DNA of 35,268 nt from Clostridiales bacterium (GCA_012735145.1 JAAYIA010000008.1:1-35268); one strand, 5' to 3'. Numbered from the stretch's first letter, positions 1 to 10,098 are shown. Numbers and translations are program-made. The notes: a model not told the origin generated them from the sequence alone.

Positions 1-1
1 C

Positions 2-823
2 AGAAAGGGTATAAATCCTATATCTTTTCCCGATCTTGAGGTATCTATTTCGACAGACGAATCAAGGGCTATCAATCTAGACACAACACCAAAGATTATT
101 ATTTCAGCCGCAGGAATGTGTGAAGCAGGTAGAATAAGACATCACCTCAAACACAACCTGTGGAGACCTGAATCCACGATTCTCTTTGTTGGATATCAGA
201 GTACAGGAACTGTTGGAGCAAGACTTCTTGACGGAGAAGAAAATATTAAGCTTTTTGGTGAAGAAATAGCTGTCAATGCTGAAATCATCAGAATTGAAGC
301 TTTTAGCAGCCATGCTGATAAGAACATGCTCATTAAATGGATCCAAGAGGTTAATCCGAATATCCGGATCTTTATAAACCATGGAGAAGATAATGTTACT
401 GAAGAACTAGCAAAGGAAGCATCTGACCTTATGGATAAGCCGGCTGTTGCACCTTATAGTGGAGAGGTGTGGGATCTTGAAAGAAATGAACTGCTTAGTA
501 AGGCGGAGGTTATACCTGTTATCAGAAGGCAGGCACAAGGTGGAATCGAAGTTGGCTCAGACCATCAAGCGGCAGAGCTCACGGATAAAGGAAGAGAAGG
601 TGGAGCCGACAGGGACACGGGTGAGATGGAAGATACGCGCGGATATAAGATTACCAAAGCTACAGGGAAGACTGTTTCTGCTTACAATAAACTAAATGAT
701 GCAGGAAACAAGCTGATGAAGACAATTGAAGAAAGTCAGGGAATTTCCAATAAAGAACTCAAAGAGTTTGCAGATGAAATTATAAGATTGTCAGAAAAAC
801 ATAAAATACATAAAGAAAAATAA
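2..823 (+). CDS. Beta-CASP/MBL-fold RNA metallo-hydrolase, C-terminal part
   Basis: The frame is open from the first bases of the window, so the true start lies upstream and only about 273 C-terminal residues are visible. What is present matches the second half of a metallo-beta-lactamase RNA nuclease-like protein. A beta-CASP motif (SAAGMCEAGRIRHHL) is followed by FVGYQSTGTVGARLL, then EAFSSHAD and FINHGE, the conserved His-containing motifs of the RNA-specificity (RMMBL) region. Proteins of this type are zinc-dependent RNA endo- or exonucleases related to RNase J and CPSF-73; the exact substrate cannot be told here. After the catalytic part there is a charged, low-complexity linker and a short helical tail rich in Glu and Lys. 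It lies 18 bp upstream of murI on the same strand, so co-transcription is likely. Confidence 0.85.
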   Translation, partial: RKGINPISFPDLEVSISTDESRAINLDTTPKIIISAAGMCEAGRIRHHLKHNLWRPESTILFVGYQSTGTVGARLLDGEENIKLFGEEIAVNAEIIRIEAFSSHADKNMLIKWIQEVNPNIRIFINHGEDNVTEELAKEASDLMDKPAVAPYSGEVWDLERNELLSKAEVIPVIRRQAQGGIEVGSDHQAAELTDKGREGGADRDTGEMEDTRGYKITKATGKTVSAYNKLNDAGNKLMKTIEESQGISNKELKEFADEIIRLSEKHKIHKEK

Positions 824-841
824 AAAACAGCGGAGGCATGT

Positions 842-1642
842 ATGGATAATAGAGCAATCGGATTTTTTGATTCGGGTCTTGGAGGATTAACTTCTGTTCA
901 GGAAATGCATGAGCAGTTGCCGAATGAAAAAGTCATATATTATGGAGACACAGCAAGGACACCTTATGGATCGAAGTCACCTGCGACTATAAGAAAATTT
1001 GCAACTCAGATTGTAGATTATCTTGTTTCCAAGGATGTTAAGATGATAATTATTGCGTGCAATACAGTAACTTCGATGGCATTAGATCCTTTAAGAGAGA
1101 GATATCCTAATATTCCGATTTTGGGAGTAATTGAGCCAACAGTAAAAAAAGTGGTAAACGACAGATGCACTAGTGTTGGCGTTATAGCAACAAAAGCTAC
1201 GATTAGCAGTAATGTATATGGAGACAACCTCAAACAAGCTAATCCGGATATAGAAGTGTATAGCCTTGCGTGTCCGGCATTTGTTCCCCTTGTTGAAGAA
1301 GGTATTATTGACAACGAAATAATGGAACTGATGATTAAATACTATATGGATGATTTTGTTACGAATAACGCTTTTAATAATCTTATACTCGGATGCACAC
1401 ATTATCCGATTATAGCAGGGCAGATAAAGCAGCTGTATCCGGGAATAAAGTTATATAATTCTTCTGCTGAGGTAATAAGGGAGGCAAAACAATATCTTGA
1501 GGAAAATGATATGCTTGCTGAAAATTCCTCTATTAAAGACAGATATTATGCAAGCGACCTTTCAGAAAACTTTATTGCAATGACAGAATTGCTTTTTAAA
1601 GACAGAGAATCCAAGATAAAATTGGTAGAATTGCGAAATTAA
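842..1642 (+). CDS. murI: Glutamate racemase
   Basis: This enzyme interconverts L- and D-glutamate in the cytoplasm and supplies D-Glu for peptidoglycan. The 266-residue length is normal for the family. The N-terminal GFFDSGLGGLTS motif is intact, and the two catalytic cysteines are present in IACNT (C73) and LGCTHYP (C185), consistent with the cofactor-independent two-base mechanism. The start is supported by a CGGAGG ribosome binding site just upstream. It follows the beta-CASP gene by 18 bp and is followed by a 126-bp gap with a candidate promoter for the next gene. Confidence 0.97.
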   Translation: MDNRAIGFFDSGLGGLTSVQEMHEQLPNEKVIYYGDTARTPYGSKSPATIRKFATQIVDYLVSKDVKMIIIACNTVTSMALDPLRERYPNIPILGVIEPTVKKVVNDRCTSVGVIATKATISSNVYGDNLKQANPDIEVYSLACPAFVPLVEEGIIDNEIMELMIKYYMDDFVTNNAFNNLILGCTHYPIIAGQIKQLYPGIKLYNSSAEVIREAKQYLEENDMLAENSSIKDRYYASDLSENFIAMTELLFKDRESKIKLVELRN

Positions 1643-1694
1643 ATAGAAAAAAGCACATATATCGCCAAAAAAAATAATAAAACACCTAATCACC

Positions 1695-1723
1695 TTGAAG
1701 AGCATGTAGTTTTCTTGTAAAAT
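1695..1723 (+). promoter_or_regulatory. Candidate sigma-A promoter for the CYTH gene
   Basis: TTGAAG at 1695-1700 and TAAAAT at 1718-1723 are separated by 17 bp. The site lies in the gap after murI, about 45 bp before the chosen start of the CYTH gene. Confidence 0.5.
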
Positions 1724-1768
1724 GTTACGGCTGTGTATATTTTTAAGCGGCTTAATAGGAGAAATTTT

Positions 1769-2380
1769 ATGGAAAAAGAATTTAAATTCCGACTGGATGA
1801 TCCAGAGGTCTTTGACATCATCGTCAATGATAAAGAGTTTAATATGATCGACCTCAACGCTGTAGAGGAAATCGATATGAATGCTTCATATTTCGATACT
1901 CTTGAGATGGACTTTCGAAATAGAGGTATTGCTTACAGAATCAGGCATGAAAACGAGAGAATTACTGCAACTATAAAGTGGGATGTTAATGTCAAAGAAG
2001 GATTCCACATAAGAGAGGAATTTAACCTCGTAGTCAATGACGAACACTTTGCGGAATCTCCTGATATAGAACTGTTTAAGTCAAGCGATGCTTATGATGT
2101 TCTTTATGAGGCAGCTGGTAATAAAAGACTTATTAAGACAATTGGTATGAATTACGATAGGCGTCAGATTAAGGTAGACACAGGTAAATCAATAAGCTGT
2201 ATAACCTTGGATGTCGGAACGATACATCACCTTGAAGGTCATGCTGTACCAGTGTGTGAACTTGAAATTGAATGGTACTATGGTGATGAGGATGATTTCA
2301 AATCTCTTGCAAAAAGGATTCAAACCAAATATGGATTACAGACAGAAGATAAGTCTAAGCTCCAGAGAGCATTTGAATAA
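1769..2380 (+). CDS. CYTH domain protein
   Basis: The protein begins MEKEFKFRL, the charged ExExK-type strand that opens the CYTH (CyaB/thiamine triphosphatase) tunnel fold. Alternating charged strands follow, such as YRIRHENERITATIKW and FHIREEFNL, as expected for a barrel that binds triphosphates through Arg, Lys and Glu residues. Known members hydrolyse inorganic triphosphate or thiamine triphosphate, or cyclise ATP; the substrate here is unknown. A longer frame opens at 1733, but the ATG at 1769 has TAGGAGA in the right place and puts the CYTH motif at the N-terminus, so I use it (203 aa). It appears to be a single-gene unit between murI and tig. Confidence 0.8.
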   Translation: MEKEFKFRLDDPEVFDIIVNDKEFNMIDLNAVEEIDMNASYFDTLEMDFRNRGIAYRIRHENERITATIKWDVNVKEGFHIREEFNLVVNDEHFAESPDIELFKSSDAYDVLYEAAGNKRLIKTIGMNYDRRQIKVDTGKSISCITLDVGTIHHLEGHAVPVCELEIEWYYGDEDDFKSLAKRIQTKYGLQTEDKSKLQRAFE

Positions 2381-2494
2381 AAGCTTTAATAGAATAAAGC
2401 AACAATAAATTGTCAAGATAATATCAAGAATCAGAAATAATATATCAATTAATACTAGCTAAGACAAAAAAATTTATCACGGAGGATAATATTA

Positions 2495-3823
2495 ATGAAA
2501 TCTACACAAGTTTCAAAGGAAAATGGAGTTGCAAAGTTTAAGATTGAGTTTTCAGAAGAAGAATTTAAGGAAGCTCTTAATAATGCGTATCTTGCAAATA
2601 GGGAAAAGTTTTCAATAGACGGTTTCCGCAAAGGCAAAGCACCAAGGAAGATTATTGAGAATTATTATGGGGAAGATATTTTCTATGATGAGGCACTTAA
2701 TGGTCTTCTCGAAAACGGGTATTTCAACGCGATTAAGGACATGGAACTTGATGTAATTTCGCAGCCTTCAATCGAGTCACCTACTGTAAAAAAAGGTGAA
2801 CCTATAGAGATTTTTGGATCGGTAGAAATTTTTCCTGAAATAGAGGTAAAGAATTACAAGAGTCTTGAGGTTGAGAAATTTGATACTAAAATTGGCGACA
2901 AAGAGGTTGAAGAAGAACTGAAAAACATTCAGAAAAAGCAAGCAAGAATGGAAAATGTTGAAGGCCGTAAGTCAGAAGAAGGAGACACTCTTATTATTGA
3001 CTTTGAGGGAAGTGTCGATGGAGAGGTTTTTGCTGGCGGAACTGCAGACAATCATGAGCTGAAGCTTGGAAGTGGACAGTTCATTCCGGGATTCGAAGAA
3101 CAGCTTGTAGGTAAGGATGCAGGTGAGGAAGTTGATGTTAAAGTTAAATTTCCTGAAGAATACCATGCAGAAGAGCTTGCAGGTAAAGATGCAGTATTCA
3201 AGTGTAAAATCCACGAGATTAAGATGGAGATTTTGCCAGAAGTTGATGACGAGTTCGCAAGTGATGTAAGCGAGTTTGAAACACTTGAAGAGTACAAAAA
3301 AGATCTCGAAGAGAAGCTTCAAAAAGAAGCATCGGAAAGAGATATAGCTATAATGAAAGACAGAGTACTTGAAAAACTCAACAGCGAAAATCCTATTGAA
3401 GCACCGGAAGCAATGTTGAAAAACGAACTAGATAATATGATTTATGATATGGATCAAAACCTTGCATCACAGGGTCTCAGCCTTCAGCAATATATGGATT
3501 GGATGGGTAAGACAATTGATCAGGTTAAAGATGAAGCAAGGCCTGAGGCAGAGAAAAGAATTATAACAAGAATACTTCTGAAGAACATCATCAGAATAGA
3601 AAACATATCTGTAAACGACGAAGAAGTAGCTGAAATTATTAAGGAGTTTTCAGAACAGTATGGAATGACAGAGGATCAGGTCAAGGGTATGGCGGGATCC
3701 GACACAGTTACATACTTTAAGGAAGATGCTCAGACCAAGAAAGCTATCGATTTAGTTTATGACAGTGCTAATTTCGTAGAAGTAGAAGTAATTGACCTTG
3801 ATAAGGAATCAGAAGAAAAATAG
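2495..3823 (+). CDS. tig: Trigger factor (ribosome-bound chaperone and prolyl isomerase)
   Basis: Trigger factor binds the ribosome exit tunnel and shelters nascent chains. The 442 aa fit the family. The N-terminal domain carries the ribosome-binding signature GFRKGKAPRKIIENYYG near residues 46-62. The FKBP-like prolyl isomerase domain lies around residues 150-245 (GDTLIIDFEGSVDGEVF, GSGQFIPGFEEQLVG). The acidic, helical C-terminal chaperone arms fill the rest. A CACGGAGG ribosome binding site precedes the ATG. The gene starts the conserved tig-clpP-clpX-lon-engB run, which couples protein folding with degradation. The preceding 114 bp are very AT-rich; a TTGTCA at 2410 could be a -35 element, but no well-spaced -10 is clear. 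Confidence 0.97.
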   Translation: MKSTQVSKENGVAKFKIEFSEEEFKEALNNAYLANREKFSIDGFRKGKAPRKIIENYYGEDIFYDEALNGLLENGYFNAIKDMELDVISQPSIESPTVKKGEPIEIFGSVEIFPEIEVKNYKSLEVEKFDTKIGDKEVEEELKNIQKKQARMENVEGRKSEEGDTLIIDFEGSVDGEVFAGGTADNHELKLGSGQFIPGFEEQLVGKDAGEEVDVKVKFPEEYHAEELAGKDAVFKCKIHEIKMEILPEVDDEFASDVSEFETLEEYKKDLEEKLQKEASERDIAIMKDRVLEKLNSENPIEAPEAMLKNELDNMIYDMDQNLASQGLSLQQYMDWMGKTIDQVKDEARPEAEKRIITRILLKNIIRIENISVNDEEVAEIIKEFSEQYGMTEDQVKGMAGSDTVTYFKEDAQTKKAIDLVYDSANFVEVEVIDLDKESEEK

Positions 3824-3832
3824 GAGAAGGTT

Positions 3833-4414
3833 ATGAATTACATACCTTATGTAGTTGAACAGACGGGTCATGGCGAAAGAACCTATGATATTTATTCTAG
3901 ATTGTTGATTGACAGGATAATATTCATTGATGGAGAAATTACAGAGCATACTGCAAGTGTTATCGTCGCTCAACTTCTTTTCCTTGAAGCACAAGACCCA
4001 GATAAGGATATAAATATATATATCAATTCCCCGGGAGGAATGGTAACAGCAGGACTAGCAATATATGACACAATGAAATTCATAAAGCCTGATGTAAGCA
4101 CGATTTGTGTAGGAATGGCTGCAAGTATGGCAGCTGTGCTTTTGACTGCAGGAACTAAGGGCAAGAGGTATGTTTTACCGAATGCAGAAATTATGATTCA
4201 TCAGCCTCTTGGCGGTTTTCAAGGACAGGCATCAGATATCAAAATTACAGCGGATCATATATTGGATATCAAGTCGAAACTAAATATTATTCTTGCTGAT
4301 GCTACTGGTCAGAAACTGTCAACTATTGAAAATGATACCGATAGAGACAATTATATGTCTGCAAAAGATGCAGTAGAATATGGTCTCGTGGACAAAGTCC
4401 TCGAGAGACATTAA
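3833..4414 (+). CDS. clpP: ATP-dependent Clp protease proteolytic subunit
   Basis: This is the barrel-forming serine peptidase that works with ClpX. The 193 aa carry the full catalytic triad: S98 in GMAASMAA, H123 in IMIHQPLGG and D172 in DTDRDNY. The spacing matches E. coli mature ClpP (S97, H122, D171) with an offset of one. The oxyanion-hole motif NSPGG is at residues 65-69. It begins 9 bp after tig, with a GGAGAAGG ribosome binding site overlapping the tig end, and is followed after 21 bp by clpX. Confidence 0.98.
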   Translation: MNYIPYVVEQTGHGERTYDIYSRLLIDRIIFIDGEITEHTASVIVAQLLFLEAQDPDKDINIYINSPGGMVTAGLAIYDTMKFIKPDVSTICVGMAASMAAVLLTAGTKGKRYVLPNAEIMIHQPLGGFQGQASDIKITADHILDIKSKLNIILADATGQKLSTIENDTDRDNYMSAKDAVEYGLVDKVLERH

Positions 4415-4435
4415 TAGAAATTTAAGGAGTACCAA

Positions 4436-5677
4436 ATGGCAGATAATAACGAACTTGTATGCTCATTTTGCGGAAAAACGAGCTCGCAAGTACGTAAGGT
4501 TATAGTAGGACCGAACGTATATATTTGCAATGAATGCGTAGATTTATGCAAGTCGCTGATTGAAGAGGAAGGCGAATCTCCACATAGGAAGAAAGTTGAC
4601 AAATTGCCTCTTCCGGCAGAGATTAAGGCCGAGCTTGATGCGTATGTCATCGAACAGGATCCCGCAAAAAAAAGCCTAGCTGTAGCTGTATACAATCACT
4701 ATAAAAGGATAAAACATCTCCAGAGGACAGAGTCCGGGTCTAAGGACAGTCTTGAATTACAGAAAAGCAATATCTTGATGCTTGGCCCTACGGGAAGTGG
4801 TAAAACGCTGCTGGCTCAAACTCTTGCAAAAATTTTAAATGTACCTTTTGCAATTGTAGATGCAACCTCTTTGACCGAGGCAGGTTATGTCGGAGAGGAT
4901 GTTGAAAATATTCTTCTCAGACTGTATCAAGCGGCGGATGGAGATCTCGAGAAAGCTCAGAAGGGCATAATTTATGTAGATGAAATAGACAAAATTGCAC
5001 GTAAATCAGAGAATATGTCTATAACAAGGGATGTGAGTGGAGAAGGAGTTCAGCAGGCACTTCTTAAGATTATTGAGGGTACCGTCGCAAATGTTCCGCC
5101 TCAAGGAGGAAGGAAGCATCCAAGTCAGGAGTTTATACATTTCAATACTAAGGATGTTCTTTTTATCTGTGGAGGAGCATTTACGGGGCTGGATAAAATA
5201 ATCAAGGTAAGACTAGGTAATAAGGTAATTGGTTTTAATAGGGATGACGAACTTGCGAATATCAAGGATGAGGATATCTTATTACAGGTAGAGCCTGAAG
5301 ATTTACTAAAATATGGCATTATTCCAGAATTGATTGGAAGATTGCCTATGATTGTTGCCCTTAGTGAGCTAAGTGAAGAGGCTCTTGTAAGAATTCTTGT
5401 AGAGCCAAAAAACTCTTTAATAAAACAATATAAAGCTCTTGTAGCTATGGATGATATAGAACTTGAGGTCGAAGACGATGCTATATCAGCAATTGCAAAC
5501 AAAGCACTTGAATTAAAAACCGGTGCGAGAGGACTCAGAGGAATTTTTGAGAGAATGATGACAGATATAATGTATGATTTGCCATCAGAAACAGATGTTG
5601 AAAAATGCATTATAACGAGTAAAACAGTTGAAGAAGGAAAACCACCTATTTTGATTAGAAAAAAGAAAGAAGCGTAA
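4436..5677 (+). CDS. clpX: Clp protease ATP-binding subunit ClpX
   Basis: ClpX is the hexameric AAA+ unfoldase that feeds substrates to ClpP. The N-terminal zinc-binding domain has four cysteines as two CxxC pairs (C9/C12 and C31/C34). Walker A is GPTGSGKT at residues 117-124, Walker B is IIYVDEID with D182/E183, and the sensor-2 region [11 protein letters not shown] lies near the C-terminus. The loop GYVGEDVE and the RKSEN region are typical of ClpX. Length (413 aa) is normal. The TAAGGAG ribosome binding site is well placed. It lies between clpP and lon, with only 3 bp to the lon start. Confidence 0.98.
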   Translation: MADNNELVCSFCGKTSSQVRKVIVGPNVYICNECVDLCKSLIEEEGESPHRKKVDKLPLPAEIKAELDAYVIEQDPAKKSLAVAVYNHYKRIKHLQRTESGSKDSLELQKSNILMLGPTGSGKTLLAQTLAKILNVPFAIVDATSLTEAGYVGEDVENILLRLYQAADGDLEKAQKGIIYVDEIDKIARKSENMSITRDVSGEGVQQALLKIIEGTVANVPPQGGRKHPSQEFIHFNTKDVLFICGGAFTGLDKIIKVRLGNKVIGFNRDDELANIKDEDILLQVEPEDLLKYGIIPELIGRLPMIVALSELSEEALVRILVEPKNSLIKQYKALVAMDDIELEVEDDAISAIANKALELKTGARGLRGIFERMMTDIMYDLPSETDVEKCIITSKTVEEGKPPILIRKKKEA

Positions 5678-5680
5678 TAT

Positions 5681-8005
5681 ATGGCTAAAACAGGAAATGT
5701 AATGGCAAAAATCCCCTACATTCCCTTGAGGGGACAGACTTTCTTCCCCGAAACCACAGTTGGGTTCGATATAGGAAGAGACAAATCACTAGCCGCCGTT
5801 GATCATGCGATGAACGGCGACAAGTATATTGTGGTATCTACACAGAAAGATGCTAATATAAATGCTCCGACAATGGATGACTGCTATCTTACCGGGGTGT
5901 TAATAAAGGTAATACAAGTCGTAAAAAAACATGAAGAATTTGTTCGAGCTCTTGTTAGCGTAAAATGCAAGGTAAGGATAAGTAATATATATGACGAAGG
6001 CGACATGATGACTTGTGAATATACATTCGTTGAGGACTATGATAATGATCCTAACGATTTGACTTTGCAAGCAAATGTCAGAGTACTCAAGCAGATGTTC
6101 CTTAAATATCTTGAAATGACAGGACAAGGAGAGGCGACAGGTCAAGAAATGATTGATAATATCAATGATCCTGCCACTCTTTGCAATATTTTAGCAAACG
6201 AGATTGATGTTAGTTATGATGTAAAGCAAACTTTACTTGAAATTGATTCTGTAAATATAAGAATATCTCATCTTATAGATATTTTGGGTAAAGAGAATAA
6301 GATTCTATCCATTGCGAGAAGGATTAATAATAGAGTTCTCAAAAATATGAACCGGAGTCAGCAGGAATACTATTTAAGGGAACAACTTCAGGTAATAAAG
6401 GAAGAGCTAGGCGAAGATGAGGACTTTGATGATGAGGCAATACAGTGGAAACAGAAGCTCGATGAACTTAAGTTACCGGAAAAAATCGACGCAAAAGTTA
6501 GAAAAGAGATTGATAAATTTACAAAGATGAATGCTATGAGTCCTGATGCCAATGTCAGCAGAACATATATAGAGACTATATTAGATCTTCCGTGGCAAAA
6601 GGCAAACAAGACGAATAATAATATTAAGAAAGCAGAAAAAATTCTCAATGAGGATCACTATGGTCTTGAAAAAGTCAAAGAGAGAATTCTTGAGAATCTT
6701 GCGGTTCAACAGCTTACAAAGAGCAATAAGGGCCCTATTATATGCCTAGTTGGTCCTCCGGGTGTAGGAAAAACATCAATTGCAAGATCTATTGCTAGAG
6801 CAACGAACAGAGAGTTTGTCAGAATGTCTCTGGGCGGAGTGAGAGATGAGGCCGAGATAAGAGGACACCGTAGGACATACATAGGAGCTATTCCGGGAAG
6901 AGTTATTAATAATATAATAGAAGCAGACTCAAATAATCCGCTGTTCCTCTTTGACGAGGTGGATAAAATTGGAAGCGATTTCAGGGGAGACCCGGCATCT
7001 GCGCTTCTTGAGGTTCTTGACCCTGAACAAAATGACACATTTACTGATCACTATCTCGAAATTCCTTTTGACCTTTCAGATGTGATGTTCATAACTACTG
7101 CAAACACGACCTCGACTATTCCAAGCCCACTTCTTGACAGGATGGAAGTCATTGAAATTTCAAGCTATACGGAAGAAGAAAAGGTTAGAATCGCCGAAGG
7201 ATATCTGATTCCTAAGAAGATGAAAGAAAATGGAATTAAGAAATCTCAAATGACATTCAGCGAAGCAGCGATTAGAAATATAATTGAATATTATACGCGT
7301 GAAGCAGGAGTGCGTAATCTCGAAAGAGAAATTGGAAACGCATGTCGTAAAGCAGCAAAAAATATTGTTAGTGGAAAATCTAAGATTAATAATGTAACTG
7401 CAAGAAATTTGGATAAATATATAGGTAAAAAAATATTTATTGAGGAAATAGGATCCTTAGAGCCAGAGGTCGGTGTTACGACAGGGCTGGCTTGGACTAC
7501 TGTTGGTGGGGTTACGATGAATATCGAAACCGTTAAGATGCAGGGAACTGGAAAGCTAATTCTGACCGGACAGATGGGTGATGTCATGAAGGAATCGGCT
7601 CAAACAGCCTTGGGGTATATTAAGTCAATATCCTCAAAGTATAAAATAAGCAATGATATATTTAAGGATTATGATATTCAGATACACATTCCTGAGGGTG
7701 CCACTCCAAAGGATGGGCCATCTGCCGGAATAACAATGTGTAGCGCACTTTTTTCATTACTGACAGGCAGAAAGGCAGACAAGACTGTTGCAATGACAGG
7801 CGAAATAACTCTTAGGGGTAATATACTAAGAATAGGAGGACTCAAAGAAAAAAGTTTGGCTGCTTACAGACAGGGAATCAGACGTATAATCATTCCTAAA
7901 GAAAATATGCCAGACCTTGAAGATATACCGGTATCTGTAAGAAGGAAGATGGAGTTTATTCCTGTCGAAAGTTTTGAAGACGTTATACCAATTGTCATCA
8001 ATTAA
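5681..8005 (+). CDS. lon: ATP-dependent protease Lon
   Basis: Lon degrades misfolded and regulatory proteins in one polypeptide. An N-terminal substrate domain (PYIPLRGQTFFPETTVGF) is followed by a coiled region, an AAA+ module with Walker A GPPGVGKT at about residues 358-365 and LFDEVDKI as Walker B, and a C-terminal Ser-Lys protease domain. The catalytic dyad is S681 in DGPSAG and K724 in GGLKEK, with the same spacing as E. coli S679/K722. Two starts are possible: the ATG at 5681, 3 bp after clpX with a weak AAGAAAG site, or the ATG at 5702, preceded by CAGGAA and giving the more usual N-terminus MAKIPYIPL. I report the longer form; the shorter is equally credible. Confidence 0.97.
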   Translation: MAKTGNVMAKIPYIPLRGQTFFPETTVGFDIGRDKSLAAVDHAMNGDKYIVVSTQKDANINAPTMDDCYLTGVLIKVIQVVKKHEEFVRALVSVKCKVRISNIYDEGDMMTCEYTFVEDYDNDPNDLTLQANVRVLKQMFLKYLEMTGQGEATGQEMIDNINDPATLCNILANEIDVSYDVKQTLLEIDSVNIRISHLIDILGKENKILSIARRINNRVLKNMNRSQQEYYLREQLQVIKEELGEDEDFDDEAIQWKQKLDELKLPEKIDAKVRKEIDKFTKMNAMSPDANVSRTYIETILDLPWQKANKTNNNIKKAEKILNEDHYGLEKVKERILENLAVQQLTKSNKGPIICLVGPPGVGKTSIARSIARATNREFVRMSLGGVRDEAEIRGHRRTYIGAIPGRVINNIIEADSNNPLFLFDEVDKIGSDFRGDPASALLEVLDPEQNDTFTDHYLEIPFDLSDVMFITTANTTSTIPSPLLDRMEVIEISSYTEEEKVRIAEGYLIPKKMKENGIKKSQMTFSEAAIRNIIEYYTREAGVRNLEREIGNACRKAAKNIVSGKSKINNVTARNLDKYIGKKIFIEEIGSLEPEVGVTTGLAWTTVGGVTMNIETVKMQGTGKLILTGQMGDVMKESAQTALGYIKSISSKYKISNDIFKDYDIQIHIPEGATPKDGPSAGITMCSALFSLLTGRKADKTVAMTGEITLRGNILRIGGLKEKSLAAYRQGIRRIIIPKENMPDLEDIPVSVRRKMEFIPVESFEDVIPIVIN

Positions 8006-8020
8006 GATGCAGGTAAAATT

Positions 8021-8611
8021 ATGAAGATAAACAAATCAGAACTGGAAGCTGTAGCTGTAAAGCCATCACAATATCCCGAACCAAATCTGCCTGAAATAGC
8101 TTTTGCGGGTAGATCAAATGTAGGAAAGTCATCTCTTTTGAATTTCATAACAGGAAGGAAAAGTCTTGCTCGTGTCTCTGGAACACCGGGTAAGACGAGA
8201 ACTATAAACTTCTATCTTTGTAATGATGAATTTAGAATAGTGGATCTGCCAGGATATGGATACGCAAGACTAGGTCGTGCAGAAAAAGCAGATTGGGGTA
8301 AAATGATGGAGAGTTATCTTGAAAAGAGAGAGAATCTCCTCAAGGTAATTCAGCTTGTGGATATAAGGCATAAACCGAGCGCTCAGGATGTTCAAATGTA
8401 TGAATATCTCAAATATTATGGTTTTGACGGTATTGTTGTTGCAACAAAAGCGGACAAAGTCAGTAACAATGAAAAAGCAAAATGTATCAAGGAGATCAGA
8501 AAAACTCTCGATATGAACAAAAATGATATCGTAATCCCAATCTCATCACTTAAGAAAACCGGCGATGAAGAACTTCTTGATGTCGTAGAGAATTTGATAA
8601 ACAGTCGATAG
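8021..8611 (+). CDS. engB: Ribosome biogenesis GTPase EngB (YihA/YsxC)
   Basis: EngB is a small essential GTPase needed for assembly of the large ribosomal subunit. G motifs are in the standard order: G1 GRSNVGKSS at about residues 30-38, G2 GTPGKTRTINFY, G3 DLPGYGYA and G4 TKADK. The 196 aa match the family. The ATG follows an AGGTAAAATT stretch, a modest ribosome binding site. It closes the tig-clp-lon run, an arrangement common in Firmicutes, 15 bp after lon. Confidence 0.96.
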   Translation: MKINKSELEAVAVKPSQYPEPNLPEIAFAGRSNVGKSSLLNFITGRKSLARVSGTPGKTRTINFYLCNDEFRIVDLPGYGYARLGRAEKADWGKMMESYLEKRENLLKVIQLVDIRHKPSAQDVQMYEYLKYYGFDGIVVATKADKVSNNEKAKCIKEIRKTLDMNKNDIVIPISSLKKTGDEELLDVVENLINSR

Positions 8612-8676
8612 TTTTATGAAATAAACAGTTGACTGTGTGGCGAAACCAGACTGAAAATAATTAAGGAGATATGCAG

Positions 8677-9228
8677 ATGGCTGAAGAAAAAGACCAAGTC
8701 GGGAAAATCCTATATACACAATCAGCAATTACTAAAAGAGCAAAGGAGATATGTGCTCAAATCGATAAGGATTATGAGGGCGAAGAAGTGATTCTTCTCG
8801 GTTCGCTCAAAGGCTCAGTGATGTGGTTGGTAGATATAATGAAATATACAACCATAGACACTAAGATTGATTTTATTACAGCAAGTAGTTACGGATCTTC
8901 GACGACAAGCTCAGGCGTTGTCAAAATTTCTTATGAGCCACAAACAAACATGTACAATAAGAATATACTTATTGTTGAGGATATTGTGGACACTGGAAAT
9001 ACACTCAAATATCTAATTTCCAAGCTTAACGAACGTGGTCCTAAGTCAATTAAAGTGTGCACAATGCTAGATAAGAAGGCAAGAAGAACGACAGATATTA
9101 AGCCTGATTATATAGGCTTTGATGTCGAGGATTTCTTTATTATCGGATATGGACTTGATTATGACCAGAGATTCAGAGATCTGCCATATATTGCATACCT
9201 TGAGGAAGATGATGTGGAGAGTATATAG
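8677..9228 (+). CDS. hpt: Hypoxanthine phosphoribosyltransferase
   Basis: This purine salvage enzyme makes IMP or GMP from hypoxanthine or guanine plus PRPP. The PRPP-binding signature ILIVEDIVDTGNTL is present, with EVILLGSLKGS in the N-terminal half and PDYIGFDVEDFFIIGYGLDYDQ near the C-terminus, as in the HGPRT family. A frame opens at ATG 8671, but AAGGAG at 8663-8668 would be only 2 nt from it, whereas the ATG at 8677 lies at an ideal 8 nt, so I choose 8677 (183 aa). The next gene begins directly after its stop codon. Confidence 0.95.
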   Translation: MAEEKDQVGKILYTQSAITKRAKEICAQIDKDYEGEEVILLGSLKGSVMWLVDIMKYTTIDTKIDFITASSYGSSTTSSGVVKISYEPQTNMYNKNILIVEDIVDTGNTLKYLISKLNERGPKSIKVCTMLDKKARRTTDIKPDYIGFDVEDFFIIGYGLDYDQRFRDLPYIAYLEEDDVESI

Positions 9229-10098
9229 ATGCAAAGACAGGTTCTCTGCAAAGGCGAGATTATCGATCTTATGAACTCAAATCTAAAAAAGGATCTTCAC
9301 ATTCACACATGCTTTTCAGATGGTGAGCTAACTCCCCAAGAAGTAGTTGATAGATGGGACATGAATGACTATGATGTAATATCCGTAACAGATCATGATG
9401 GGATAAAAGGATCAGAAAAGGCTGTAAAATATGCAGAAAAAAAGAACATTACCTGTCTACCTGGTGTAGAATTCGATTCTGCTAATGGGGATGTGAAAGA
9501 CCTTCATATACTGGGCTATGGGATTGATTTCGAAAATCCAGATCTTATTTCCGGAATAAACGAGATAAGACAATGGAGAGATACAAGAAACAGTAAACTG
9601 CTGGAAGTATTGAACGATCTCGGATATGATATTAGTGAAGAGGAAGTGATAGCTGGCAGTAATGGAGAATACATAGGCAAGCCTATGTTCGCATTGGCAT
9701 TGTACAACAAAGGTTATGTTAAAAAGCCTGTAGATGCTTTCAGTCGAATATTTAGAAAACATGAGGAGATTCGAAATTTAAAGAAAAAAGTTCTGAGCTC
9801 ACAAGAAATCATTGAAATGATTCACAAGGCCGGAGGCTTGGCGATTATGGCCCACCCTATAGAGCAGAGAAGAAGAGGCGAAGGGTTCAACGAGTTTAAC
9901 CAAAGACTGGATATATTGCTTCAGAAGTTCCTCGACTACGAAATTGACGGGTTGGAGTGTTATCATCCGTCTGCAAGCAAGAAACAGGCGGAAATGTTAA
10001 GAAAATTCGCAGAGGGAAATGGTTTACTGGTTACAAGGGGTTCAGATTTTCATGTAGACAATCTTAACAGAAACTTTTCTAGATATCATATGGAGTGA
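9229..10098 (+). CDS. PHP domain phosphoesterase (TrpH/RNase AM-like)
   Basis: The metal-binding motifs of the PHP superfamily are present in order: DLHIHTCFSDG (D22, H24, H26), SVTDHDG, GVEF, MAHP and RGSDFHVDN. This layout is the short single-domain PHP type that includes E. coli YciV/RNase AM, which hydrolyses 3',5'-nucleotide bisphosphates and trims RNA 5' ends. The substrate here is inferred only from the family. The start is uncertain: ATG 9229 abuts the hpt stop, while ATG 9271 (MNSNLKKDLHIHT) would place the motif at the N-terminus as in most homologues. Neither has a strong ribosome binding site. It is translationally close to hpt. Confidence 0.85.
   Translation: MQRQVLCKGEIIDLMNSNLKKDLHIHTCFSDGELTPQEVVDRWDMNDYDVISVTDHDGIKGSEKAVKYAEKKNITCLPGVEFDSANGDVKDLHILGYGIDFENPDLISGINEIRQWRDTRNSKLLEVLNDLGYDISEEEVIAGSNGEYIGKPMFALALYNKGYVKKPVDAFSRIFRKHEEIRNLKKKVLSSQEIIEMIHKAGGLAIMAHPIEQRRRGEGFNEFNQRLDILLQKFLDYEIDGLECYHPSASKKQAEMLRKFAEGNGLLVTRGSDFHVDNLNRNFSRYHME

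Noticed and set aside
2384-2400. Hairpin GCTTTA/TAAAGC after the CYTH gene as terminator
   Set aside because: Only six AT-rich pairs and no following T run.
5125-5610. A 161-codon minus-strand frame opposite clpX
   Set aside because: Serine- and isoleucine-rich translation typical of antisense to a conserved AT-rich gene; clpX is certain on the other strand.
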